Shown here: piece after piece, positions 48,804-60,210 of the stretch
Layout: each line of letters begins with the position of its first letter
Numbering within the stretch: position 1 is the first letter of the stretch
Position numbers and translations under genes: made by a program
The notes under the pieces: generated by a model
What the model was told of the DNA's origin: nothing
Seen by the model: the letters and a program-made list of their open reading frames with translations, nothing else
Database searches by the model: none
Assembly (NCBI RefSeq): GCF_010389155.1
Contig: NC_057761.1
Span: 50,144,213-50,208,212 of the forward strand
Length of the DNA: 64,000 nucleotides
Source of the DNA: Erigeron canadensis
Taxonomy: Eukaryota > Streptophyta > Magnoliopsida > Asterales > Asteraceae
Direction of reading: 5' to 3'

Positions 48804-49816
48804 TATTTTACTATCTGATTATATTATTAATATTAAATTAAATATTTACTTTATCAATTTCACACACATATTTTTGATATTTGTTTTTATATTCTATTTG
48901 AATTTTCACTCTTCACCTTTATAACTTCTTTTTCCTCCTTTTTTCTTTCTATATATTCTACTTTATATATAATCTTTTCAGATTTCTATCAATATATATA
49001 TAACAAGGTCCTAAATTCATTTTTAAACAGATAGGAACCCTTAGATGACTTCTAATTTTAATTTATAACCATTAAATCAAATTTAATTATTTCACCTTTT
49101 ATAAATGACGATATTAATACTTATACTTTGACACTTAATCAGGATATATCATTCTTACATATTAAATTTTAGTACGTTAATTAAATTTATTAGACCTAAA
49201 ACATAGAATACAAAGTCTCTTTCGTAAATGTTGGTCGTTGATAGCATTAGATTATTATAATAAATATTTAGTTACCGATTGATATGGAAATTAAATTTAC
49301 CTATGAACTAAAATATATTATATAAGAAAAGGATTGAAAAAAATACATCTAAAGAATTAATATATTTGGGTTTTCAAAGATTCCATGTGAGTGACTATGC
49401 ATGAATTTTATGCGGTATGTTTTTTGGGTACGAAGATAGTATATGAGATTATAAAATTTTACCATTTACCATTTTGATAAATTAAAAAGTCAAATATGAC
49501 ATCATCAACGTGATATATTGGTTTTAAATTAAAATTGAAACTCATTCAAGATTTTTGATATGTGAAGTGATATTCGTACCATAACTTTGATAATTTTATC
49601 ATATTGTACACCTTTAAAACACACTGTCCAAGCCAATAAGACATGCTTGTGATAAATAAATTAATAGTTTTTGTACGATTAACATATACATCATGATATA
49701 TTATAACCTTATTAGTTCAATCTATAAAAGGCAGTAACTTTTACATATATTAAAACTTTGATTTAGACATTAATGATTTTATATTTGACTTCTTAATTGC
49801 TCAATGATAATATTAA
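48804..49816. other. AT-rich intergenic interval
   Basis: No gene or bounded element is visible. Confidence 0.35.
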
Positions 49817-49954
49817 CTAGATCTATACCCAGTCGTTGACCGGGTTATGAACAATAAATTTATATTTTAAAGTACGCGAAACATGTTCAACTTTGTATAT
49901 AAAAATACCATAAATTGATAAAAGTACAAATATTCCACTTTTATTAGTCTATAA
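49817..49954 (-). mobile_element. Helitron 3' end fragment, minus strand
   Basis: Read on the minus strand: ACCCGGTC-AAC-GACTGGGT hairpin, then ATAGATCTAG followed by T, a third type of Helitron terminus. Its body is short because another Helitron begins at 49955; the 5' end was not found. Confidence 0.5.
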
Positions 49955-50278
49955 TCTATACTCTATATTAAAGAAAATACCCCCATGTTGAAAGTTACAT
50001 GGGGAGAAATGTCTAAAATGTCCTCCTATGTAATATTTTCACCTACAAGGCTACAACCTTTTAAAATATTTTCACATACACTATTCTCTTAACATTAATA
50101 ATTAAATTACACTATCAATCCTTTATTTTTTTTTAAATATCTTCATTAACCTTTTAAATCAATTACTTTTATATGAATTATCTACGGCACTGGACGTCGC
50201 ATCCACCACCAACACTCGCCTCCACCACCACACCGTCGCCGTCACGACCACCGCCGCATCGCGCGGGTACAATGCTAG
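49955..50278 (+). mobile_element. Small non-autonomous Helitron, best-preserved copy
   Basis: Starts A|TCTATACTCTATATTAAAG and ends GCATCGCGCGGGTACAATGCTAG|T. The 324 bases include an inverted CCCCATG...CATGGGG just inside the 5' end and the CCACC-rich stretch before the 3' end. Best preserved of the small family; non-coding. Confidence 0.8.
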
Positions 50279-50352
50279 TATCTAGTAAAATAAATCCTGT
50301 ATTTATTTTCCTTAAACTCAATCACCTCTCCTGTATTTATTTTCCTTAAACT

Positions 50353-50638
50353 CTCTACATTTGAAAAACCAAAAAAGACTTTTTTCCTTTATTCACTAAT
50401 TTAAACATCTCATTTAATATACATATAATATAATATAATACCTTTAATAAATAACTTTCAGGTGTAGATCCTTCAACACTTAAAATAACTACAATACCAC
50501 CTTCAACATCAATTACTTTTACATTCAGCACCATCATCGTCCCCATCACCGTCCCCCTGCCGCCCACACCACTGTCACTAACACCACCTCCGGCATCACT
50601 ACCCCCACCGCCGTCACATTGTGCGGACTTAAGTCTAG
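50353..50638 (+). mobile_element. Small non-autonomous Helitron
   Basis: Ends CGTCACATTGTGCGGACTTAAGTCTAG followed by T, with the usual CACC-rich stretch upstream. Its left part resembles the copy at 41402. The 5' end is approximate. Confidence 0.55.
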
Positions 50639-50639
50639 T

Positions 50640-51140
50640 AAGAATTAACATAAAGCATTGCAAAACCAAACTTAAGATACTTGTAAACCCAAACCTTTTT
50701 GTAATTTCACAGTTCCAAGTCATTTTGTGCATTAATGTATGTATTTCTAATCCTTAGATAAATTGACACCGACAATGAATCTTGTTCCCTGATAAAAAAG
50801 TAAAAATAGAAAAAATATCAGTCAAAATGAGCTATAATTCATCTATATTTGAGTTTTGACCAATTGTCCAAACCTGACAAGCCATTCGCATTGCCATGTC
50901 AAGATTAGCCAGCTGAAAACAGGTCATGTATCACATTTCTTGCAAACATATACTATTTATTCTAGCATCATGAATTGGTGTAGCTTATTTCTTGCAAGTT
51001 TGACCAATCATTTTAACCAAAATATACCATGACATGTAAATTTTATACCATACATGTCTGCAAGTTTGACTTCTAGCAAATCATATATTTATATCAAATT
51101 TTATACCATGCCTCTTAACTCTATATAAACTTATAAGTTA
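50640..51140. other. AT-rich intergenic interval
   Basis: No gene or bounded element is visible. Confidence 0.35.
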
Positions 51141-51145
51141 AATGG

Positions 51146-53239
51146 TGTAACACCCCAAAGATTTTAAAGGTAAAGAAAATTAACCCCTTTTTATAGTTTT
51201 GACATTAAAGTAATTTCCTAGTATTTTATTTTTGAATATGGGGTTAATTTAGTTGGAACTTTAACGGATAGCGCGAAAAATACCCTCAAAATTTGGAATG
51301 GGTCGTGGCACCTTCTGGATGTGCCAGACATCCCTTTTGTTGTTAGAATCCTCCTTCCACTCACTCTTTTCCATTCTCTTCAATTTTCTTCATGCAAGAC
51401 TAATCTTATTTCCTCAAAAATCAAAGTAATCCTCTTTAATTCAAGAATAGAAATCACAATAACAATCATCACCAACTTTAGTCTTCATTCAAGAATTTAA
51501 AAGCTAGGGTTTGGTGATTTTGGTGGGGGTGGCCGAAAATTGAGAAGAAACAAAAGAAGGATTCGTGAATTTAAAATCTCAAGTAATTGTCTTCCATTGT
51601 GAGGTAATGAATTTCCCCAATCTAGCTTTGTCAATTCTCTTGAAAATTAGGGTTCATGAGTGAACCAATTTGGGGGTTTTTACTAGAAAAATGATTTATG
51701 GTTAATTTTCCCCCAATTCCTTAGTTAACCTAGTTGTCATTGAGTTATATGATATGTTTGATTATGAAAATAATGAGTGCATCTGATAAATTTGAGTTCT
51801 TGAGAAAAGATGAGTTTTGACTAGTTATGGAATTGTTGATGAAAATGGTAGATTGAGCTACCTAGTGTGTTTGTTAAAGAAAGTGAAACTCAATGACAAA
51901 TGGGTTGGGTTTTGGGTCTAGGAAGGCTAGTGATTGAGTATGACTAGGTTGAGCTAGTCATAGTTGTGAATGTAAGCTTGTGCATTTTTACGATATGATC
52001 ATAGGTTGAAGATTGCTTGTGCTTGTTCATTTAGCGTTATTATCTTTGTTGCGGAGGAGGTGAGTATATTTGCATACCTTTATGTATACGTTGGGCCAAT
52101 TACCATGAGATGTGAATGTTCCAAGCATGGTAATTGGTTCGGCGTTAAGCCCATGTGGGGCATTGTTTATGAGGCCTAAGAACCTCCGGGGCCTAAGAAT
52201 CCCGATAGTTGGTGTGATATGAGGCCTAAGAACCTCCGGGTCCTAAGAATCCCGATAGATTTGATTTGTTATGATTGTTTAGCTTATATGGATCCATATA
52301 TGTATTGTTTGTGTGCAAGGTGAATATGTAAATGTGACATGACGATGTCATAGGTTACATGTGAAAGTCCTTGTACTATGCCCTCCTTCGTATTCGTAAA
52401 TGTATGCAAGTATATTCACTAAGCCTTTGCTTATATTTTAGATGTTTACCCTCTTATATAGGTAGTTCCGGAGGAAGGAACTAGTGAGTGTTGTTTGAAG
52501 ATAGTTGATTTAGAGTTTGAAGCGATTTTTGGACGTCTTGAAGGTAATTAGGTCATTCCCGGGCGAATGACGATCTTTTGGTATAGAAGCTTAGTTGTCC
52601 CTAATTTCTTGGCTCATGGTACATTTTAGTTTGGGGTCATGCTTTTGGGTAAATTTCTGTAAATGTTCCAGTTGTAAAGTTTTTGGATAGTTGTGAATTC
52701 ATAATTTTGGCCAAAAAGGTGTCAAAGTGGGTAAACGACCCGTTTGATGGAAATCTTGATTTGTGTAATCGTTGATGTTGTAAATGTGTTTGAAATGTGT
52801 CTTTATAGTTGTTGGAATATTTGAAATTTAGTTTGTGAAAGTTGGGCAAATGAATATTATAGTTTGGAGTTGTTTTGTATGTCAAATGGCTGGTTTTTGT
52901 ATCAGGTGCAGGTCAGAAAGTTCCCACTGAGTCGCAGTCGGAGGTGTCCTAACCCCACTGAGTCGCAGTGGGAGGTTTTTCACTTGCAGATCAGAGATTT
53001 CCCACTGAGTCCCAGTGGGAGGTGTCCTAACCCCACTGAGTCACAGTGGGAGGTTTTTCACTTGCAGATCAGAAATTTCCCACTGAGTCGCAGTGGGAGG
53101 TTTTTCGCTTGCAGATCATAAATTTCCCACTGAGTCGCAGTGGGAGGTATCCTAACCCCACTGAGTCGCAGTGGGGGTAAAAATAAAATAAAATAAAATA
53201 AAATCTTGTATTTTCGGTTTATCGAGTCGGGTTCTTTCA
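51146..53239 (+). mobile_element. Solo LTR, 2.1 kb, perfect 5-bp duplication
   Basis: Begins TGTAACACCCCAAAG, the common start of plant Ty3/gypsy-type LTRs, and ends GGGTTCTTTCA. AATGG flanks it on both sides (51141-51145 and 53240-53244). No primer-binding site, polyprotein or second LTR is next to it, so it is a solo LTR left by recombination between two LTRs. It contains a 50-base direct repeat (GAGGCCTAAGAACCTCCGGG at 52171 and 52221) and the palindromic array near its 3' end. Orientation is taken from the TGTAACACCCC start. Ty3/gypsy assignment is an inference from that start and the length. Confidence 0.85.
52915..53178 (+). repeat. Palindromic tandem array in the solo LTR
   Basis: The imperfect palindrome CCCACTGAGTCGCAGTGGG appears about seven times, alternately followed by AGGTGTCCTAACC and AGGTTTTTCACTTGCAGATC spacers. 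Each copy can fold into a seven-base stem with a five-base loop. Confidence 0.9.
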
Positions 53240-53244
53240 AATGG

Positions 53245-54586
53245 AAAGATATATTGTACAATAATGGTGAATTATATGTGTTTTATGCATCACAACAACC
53301 ATCTATATATATCAATTAAATACAAATGTGCATCTAACTATTGTCATCAATCAAAATTTGTTCTTCCAACTATATTGGACGTAAAAAATAAATATAACAA
53401 AGAAATTAAGAATGTCATTGAAGCATCTTTGAAGTTTTTATTTTTTATTTTTTTTACCAATGGGTTAAAAACCCCAGTGGTACCGTACCTTTAAAAATGG
53501 GGGCTTGCAAACCAAGTCTTCTAGGTTTTCACCGGCGTATGTGTATATGCGGTAAACGCGCTGGGTACCAATAGGTACATGGCTCCAGAGGGTGGCCACC
53601 AACTTATCCCTTTTCCCCATCTTTGAAGTTTTATAATTTCTTTTTTACTGACAGTTTATTAATTTCAAATCTTAAGTAAATATATCCATGTAATTATATG
53701 AGGTTAAAAAGAAACAAACAAATGTATAAAATAAATTAAAAAAATATTGGAATATAAGAAATTAACATCTTAGATACATCAAAACTTCGATCCATTCACA
53801 ATAAAATGGTTTAAAAGATTTAAAGCATTATTGGAATGAAATTTTTGAAAATTTTGATGTATTGAAATGATAAAAAAAAATTATTTGTGGTATTTGTAAT
53901 GGTATAGAAAAATAATTTTAACATTTGTAAGGATTTTTTACTAATTAGAAACTTTGACTTTTGTTTATATGTATTAGGAAAAAAACTCCACTTTAGGCAA
54001 CGTAGTTTGATATGGGTAATTAGAAATTCAAAATAGTTGTGTCACAATTTTTGTTGTATTTTGATTAGGAAAGTGTTTTATTGTGTTAGCATATTAATTA
54101 AATACGTATTAGGTGTAAAAATATGTATATACCACATTATTAATTAGAAATTTGACTTTTTTTTAGTTGGAATAATTTGACTTTGAATTTAAAGGGTCAA
54201 GATTAATTTGGTTGTGAATTTAGATGGCTTAGATCATTTTGTGAAGTTGATTTTTTTCTCTATGCTATGGTAGCCATATATATATATATAATACTCACAT
54301 TTTAGATAATTATAGATATATATTATTCTTAAAGATACAGTTAATAAAAAGATTTACGAAATCAAACAAATGAAAAAAAAAATCCACTTTGTCGAGCAAA
54401 CCTATTTTTTTATTAGACTTGAAAGAGAAAATACAAGCTTGGAAACTTTTATTGATTCATGATCTAACAATTTTTGTATTTATAAACACAAAAACAAAAG
54501 CCGAAGGCAAATCGACAAAGAAAATGCAAACTTATTACATCGAGTAGTTAATCAACCCGGGCATGTTAATTAAAATTCTAAAATTA
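53245..54586. other. AT-rich intergenic interval with a GC-richer block
   Basis: 53455-53620 is less AT-rich (GGTACCGTACC, GGTACCAATAGGTACATGGC) and may be an old SINE or transposon piece, but it could not be typed. The rest shows nothing. No gene is seen. Confidence 0.35.
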
Positions 54587-54595
54587 TAAAATATA

Positions 54596-56016
54596 GAGTA
54601 AACGGCCGAAATCGTCCTTGTGGTTTACCCTAATAATCAAGTTTCATCTTTATCTATCTGAAATGACATTGGCGGTCCTTTCTGTGAGGATAAGATTCAA
54701 GTGCAGTCCTTTACCTAAACGGACGTTTTCTCCCATCCGTTAAATTCCTCACATGTTTGAAACGTGAGGGTGTTTAGGTCATTTCAAAAGATAAAGGACT
54801 AAACTTGATTTTTTAATCATCACATTCTTCTTTCCTGATTCTTTTGTTTTGTACAAACATCATCATCTATCCATCCATTCATGAGCATTTATCTATATCT
54901 ATATCTATATATGATATAAATAAAAAAAATTCCAATCCATTCATAAAGAAAAGCCAGTGGCACACCTTACCACCGACCTATTTTTATGCCGTTGAGATAT
55001 CACTTTGTATAACAAATTAATAACCCATCAATCAAACATATCATGAATCAGAATGTTATTCTTTTGGTTTTTAATGTTGAATTATTATTAATTTAAAATA
55101 AAGTCCTGAATGACTATATATTTATTTGAATTAATGAATGTGATTGTTGTTGTTGAATTGAATAACAGCAGCAGAAGTAGAATTGGGTGGGGTACCCGTA
55201 CAATAATACTACTCCTTAGCCAACCACGGAGACACGAAGAACATGAATGAATAGATATATAGAGGTGACATTAATCAAATCTACAAAAATTGAGTTACCT
55301 TTTCATTCTTATAAAACCCATCAATCTCGTCAAATCACCACCGCCACCTTCCCACGACCATCGCCCCATCCCACGACCGGAAAACAGTATAAAGTGTAAG
55401 ATCGACCCCGAAAAGCCAGAAGCGATGATTGTCACAGATTTGGAAATGAATATATAAACACAGATCTATATCTATTACAGCAGCGTTGGCTGGTATTCAT
55501 TCCGACACGATGGTGAGTCCACGATCTGACTTGATCGAAAATTATCATTGACGGAATTCGAACAACATTAGTTCCGACATCCATGCTATATCTTGTCATT
55601 TGTCATTTGTTGATAAGTCAAAAGATACAGGTGTACCAATTTTGTTGAGATTATGGTGAAAACTATTGATTTTTCAAGATAAAAGATCTTGTGGTAGGTA
55701 TATAAGATAGGAGGAATATATATGAAATGTTTGGTAAAGATCGAAGAGATTATGTTTGTACAAAACAAAAGAATCAGGAAAGAAGAATGTGATGATTAAA
55801 AAATCAAGTTTAGTCCTTTATCTTTCGAAATGACCTAAACACCCTCACGTTTCAAACATGTGAGGAATTTAACGGATGGGAGAAAACGTCCGTTTAGGTA
55901 AAGGACTGTACTTGAACCTTATCCTCCCAGAAAGGACCGCCAATGTCATTTCAGATAGATAAGGATGAAACTTGATTATTAAGGTAAACCACAAGGACGA
56001 TTTCGGCCGTTCACTC
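54596..56016. mobile_element. Non-autonomous Mutator-like element with 270-base inverted ends
   Basis: Arms of about 270 bases (54596-54866 and 55748-56016) are inverted copies with few differences, opening GAGTAAACGGCCGAAATCG and GAGTGAACGGCCG. TAAAATATA flanks both sides (54587-54595 and 56017-56025), the 9-base duplication of Mutator-type transposons. The 880-base core has no transposase. It holds a C-rich block (55320-55400) unlike its AT-rich arms, possibly captured host DNA (Pack-MULE style). It shares its terminal core with the 254-base element at 17892. Confidence 0.9.
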
Positions 56017-56025
56017 TAAAATATA

Positions 56026-57527
56026 TTAAAAAATTATATATATATAATGTTTATATGGTTAATAAATCAACTAACACAATAATAAATTATAAAATAAAAA
56101 TGACTACCGCATTAAACAAATAAGAAAATACATTTTATTTGTAATATTATATAAAAGGGAATTATTTTCTGTAAATAAATGATTAATATATTTATTAAAC
56201 ATGTAAAGGGTTATTTCTATTTTATTTATATATGACATCATAATAAAAATAAAAACATTTTAAAGTGAAATATGGATTTGTCACATTAAAAATTTTCTAA
56301 AAATACTTATAGGAAACAATCTTGTTTTATTATATATAGAGATTTAAAAGCCAAAAGAAATAAATTAATACAACAGATCTAAAATATCCAAGTTGTTATC
56401 ACTAAACATCACTTGATTCTTTTGCTTCCATATAGACCACCACCAAGCCAACATAATTATTATGTGTAACAACTTCCTATGTAGCGTTATGAAAGCACCA
56501 AATCCATCCAAATTCTTGTAAGTGCACGTCTATGTCAATAGCAGTCTAGATTGTTTCGACTTATATTGTAATTTGTTTTTGTAATGTGATTGTCATTAAT
56601 GAACTTGATATTATACATAGATTAATCTGCTAGGTGTGAAAAACAAATAAAAATGCATTTCATTTTTGATTTAAAACCATCGACCAATATACCTTTGGAT
56701 GGATTTTATCTTTGATTTGGAACCAATAAATCAAATTTAAATATTTAATCTTTATTAAATAATAATATTAATACTTATATTTTATATGATTAGAGAAAAA
56801 AATCCCACTTTAAATCATGAATAGTATATTATAATAATTATTCATGTAATGATGTACACCTAAATAAAATTAATGTTATTTATTATTTTAGGTTGAACTA
56901 ATAATGTTAATACATGATTTTTTTAAAGGTAATATGTGGTTACTTACCATAGAAGATAGAAACTATTATTATCATTATTCTATACATATTTAGTTATTTA
57001 TTTATAACAAAGTCTTAAATTCATTTTTAAATATATTGAAACTTTTAGATAGATTCAATCTTTGATTTAGAACCATTAGATTGAATTTAATTCATCGTTA
57101 TCAAATGATGATATTAGTACTTTAGTTTAAAAGAGTTATTTATTACTTTAATTTGTTACTTTTAATTTTAATTTACAAAAATATATAATGAAACACAAAA
57201 GAATAAAAAAACAAAAAATCATAAAAAATAACATATATACGACATGCATAATATTTTATTCACATTCGTGATTGATATTATAAAAGAATTTGGAAAAAAA
57301 TAACGTTTTCATATACCAACTATATTATTATGTACTGTCATTTATCCAAAAGAAATAGAAAAAACTTTTTCTTTGATTTTTTTTTCATTCCATTAAAATT
57401 TAAATTAAATCTCTTTTTTTTCTACCAATAGAGAAATTTATCTGAAAACTAATGTTACCAACACAAGTGATATACTTTCAAAGAAGAGGCTTAGACAAGG
57501 TAGATGACATTTGTATGTATTATTTAT
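56026..57527. other. AT-rich intergenic interval
   Basis: No gene or bounded element is visible between the two MULEs. Confidence 0.35.
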
Positions 57528-57536
57528 TTATTAATT

Positions 57537-59068
57537 GAGAAAAATTCATAAAAAGGTAATCTATTTACTCCAAATTCCTAATAAGAGGAACTTATTTAGT
57601 TTTCGTCTATTGAAAGGATCTTATTTCTAATAAAGGTAATGTCGTTAGTTTTTAACACCGATCTTTCGTTGAATGATATGTCATGCCATGTCAATAAAAA
57701 TCGCCTACGTGGATGTTTGTGTGAGTATATAAATACATATACATACTATCTAGGGATAAGTATCATGAAATGTAACAAACTTTGGACGAATGTCTATATT
57801 AGGAAATAACTAAAGATTTGTGTATTGTATGTAAACAACTTTAAAAAATGTTTATTGTATGTAAGAATACATATGTGGCAACCATATAGAGGTGCCACTT
57901 GTCTAATTTTAATTGGTTGAATACATTTTTTTACCTATAATAAACATTATTTTCGAGTTGTATACCTACAATACACACAACTTTATTTATTTAATAATAT
58001 AGATATTCGTTCAAAGTTTGTTACATTACAAGATACCTATCCCTGGTATCTATATACGTTTATTCCACCTAGACATCCACCTTAGATTGTATTAATTCCT
58101 CATTATAAAGTACTTGTAATATTGTAATAAGGAATTGCAATAGAATATTAGATGGTCCATGACTCCATTCACTTTGTCTGTTGCTGATAATACAAATCCC
58201 ACCAGCAACCGTCAACAGCCCCCTACTTGCCGAAAAAACAGGGTACACTCCAGAACGCCACGAAAATCATCTTCATCATCATCTAAGCAACAAGGGACAT
58301 CCACCCAACCCCTAACACCACCTGACGCCCCCTCTGCCGCCACCCCATGCCGCACTGCTGCCGCCACTCCGACATCGAGCCACCAGCAGGTCACCACGAG
58401 CCACCACATTCCCGCAATACCACTCTTTCTTGGTTATTATCGGTTTCTACCAAAACCCATCACCACACTGCCGGCAACCGCGGTCACCCTTCTTTCTCTT
58501 ACCACAGTCACTATGCTATAGATTATATATATCTGTATATACATGTATATATTATATAATTGTTGTTAAGAAAAGTATATTTTTAATTGAATGTATATGG
58601 GGTGGGTTTTTGTCCAATTGAATTGACCTCAATGGATAAATTTGTGTTGTAACAATTGAATTTGGTGATACTTTAATGTTACGAATATAAAAATGAAAAT
58701 GAAAATGGATGAAGGATTCTGCAGATCTTGCTGTTATTTGATTTTCAGGAAAATAAATAAAATGATAATCAGTTGTTGATTGAATGATTGAATCGATCGA
58801 TTTTAAGGAATCAAAATTTTAGGACTGGTTATGTGTGTGTATATAAACGTGTATATATAAGTGTGTGTTTTCACAGTCAAACGTCCACCTAAGCGATTGT
58901 TAATGACCTGGCATAATGACATGGCATTTGACGGAAGATTGATGTTAAATATTAACGACATTACCTTTATTAGGATTAGAAATGAGATCCTTTTAATAGA
59001 TGAAAACTAATAGGTTCTTCTTATTAGGAATTTTGAGTAAATAGATTATCTTTTTATAGATTTTTCCC
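57537..59068. mobile_element. Non-autonomous Mutator-like element with nested MITE
   Basis: Inverted arms of about 200 bases (57537-57740 and 58865-59068), opening GAGAAAAATTCATAAAAAGG and GGGAAAAATC. TTATTAATT lies on both sides (57528-57536 and 59069-59077), a perfect 9-base duplication. The left arm is broken by the MITE at 57753-58043; the right arm is not, so the MITE came later. The core has a C-rich island (58190-58500) opening a low-complexity 120-codon frame, read here as possible captured sequence and not a gene. No transposase. Confidence 0.9.
57753..58043. mobile_element. MITE nested in the MULE left arm
   Basis: About 48-base inverted ends (GGGATAAGTATCATGAAATG... and its mirror closing ACCTATCCC), 291 bases. 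The 9 bases outside match 7 of 9 (TACTATCTA and TGGTATCTA), which suggests Mutator type. Non-coding. Confidence 0.75.
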
Positions 59069-59077
59069 TTATTAATT

Positions 59078-60010
59078 TTATTAAAAACAAAATTATTAAT
59101 ATATCTTTAAAAAAATTTACATTGCACTAAAATTAGAGTGGAGACCAAATTAAACTTTTAAATAATTACTTACGAAAATTGTATTTTGATATATATATAT
59201 ATATAAGTAAAAATATATTTACTCGCGTATTATGTGGGACAATAATCTAGTTTTACATATATAATAAAAGTATACTATCATTAAAAATCCCTTTAGTTAT
59301 TATTATTATATAACATTTATTAATACTTTTGACCTACATATGTTAATAATTGTTTTCAAGTAATACTACTTAAATTGTTATATTTGTAATCAATTTAATG
59401 TAATGTATATAGGGAAAATACTAAATGCTGTTAGCAGTATATATATTGCTCTCACATTCATCTTCTTCAATTTTTGGAACGTGATTAAATATCCAGCCCC
59501 CCCTGATTTTCACCTTTGCTGTATCTAATTAAATACAGTAAACAGTTTGCAAGTTTTCCCCATGTATATATTACAATACATCGCATGGGACATAATTTAG
59601 TTTATAATGTTTAAATATCACTAAATATGTCACAATTTATAATTTTGATGGATATAGACCTAAAATATAGTTTTGGGTACTATAAAGAATTTTAAGATGA
59701 ATTTTCATTTAATGTTGTCACATAGATATACACAATAATTTCAAGTCAGAGAAGGTAGTAGCCAAAAATCATGCGATTGATGTTGTGAGGAGAATAGAAA
59801 TCCACATGTGGAATATGTGATGAAGAAAAAGTCAAAAATTATTACTAGTAGGTCGTCGTTCAAAGTCTGCAAGTATATTCTATTGACTTCAAATGTGTAC
59901 AAAGAACAAAGTATGAGAAAAACCAAAATTAGGGATTTAATATAAATATGAACATCATTATATGTGGTAGATACGTATTTCTAGGACCTAAGTAAAATAG
60001 TTCTCATATA
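59078..60010. other. AT-rich interval with Helitron-end-like motifs
   Basis: CTCGCGTATTATGTGGGAC...AATCTAG|T ends at 59250, and ATCGCATGGGACATAATTTAG|T ends near 59600. Both look like worn Helitron 3' ends, but no 5' ends were found. No gene is seen. Confidence 0.35.
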
Positions 60011-60011
60011 A

Positions 60012-60210
60012 TTTTTTTTCTTTTTTAAGTTAGTTTCGATTCAGACGTGCTAGGGGCAATTTTAATCAACAAATTGCTGGACTTTCAACCCCTACTCATA
60101 AAAAATACCTTGAGATAAGAAACCCAAAACTCGAACCCGAGACCTTGGGAAAAACTCACATCGGAAGCCCACATAGTGAATTTAGAAGATACCCCTGACC
60201 AACCCACCTA
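60012..60210 (-). mobile_element. tRNA-derived SINE, minus strand
   Basis: Read on the minus strand it begins TAGGTGGGTTGGTCAGGGG (box A type, 60192-60210). About 50 bases later comes CGGGTTCGAGTTT (box B type, 60127-60140), and it ends in an A-rich tail (60012-60027). This order and spacing are those of plant Pol III SINEs. Duplicated flanks were not identified. Confidence 0.7.

Noticed and set aside
52169..52258. Clustered repeat that could be a CRISPR-like array
   Set aside because: Only two copies of a 50-base unit inside a plant LTR; a simple duplication.
58159..58521. 120-codon Thr/Pro/Ser-rich frame as a gene
   Set aside because: It lies wholly inside a bounded MULE, is low complexity and has open alternatives in other frames; kept only as possible captured DNA.
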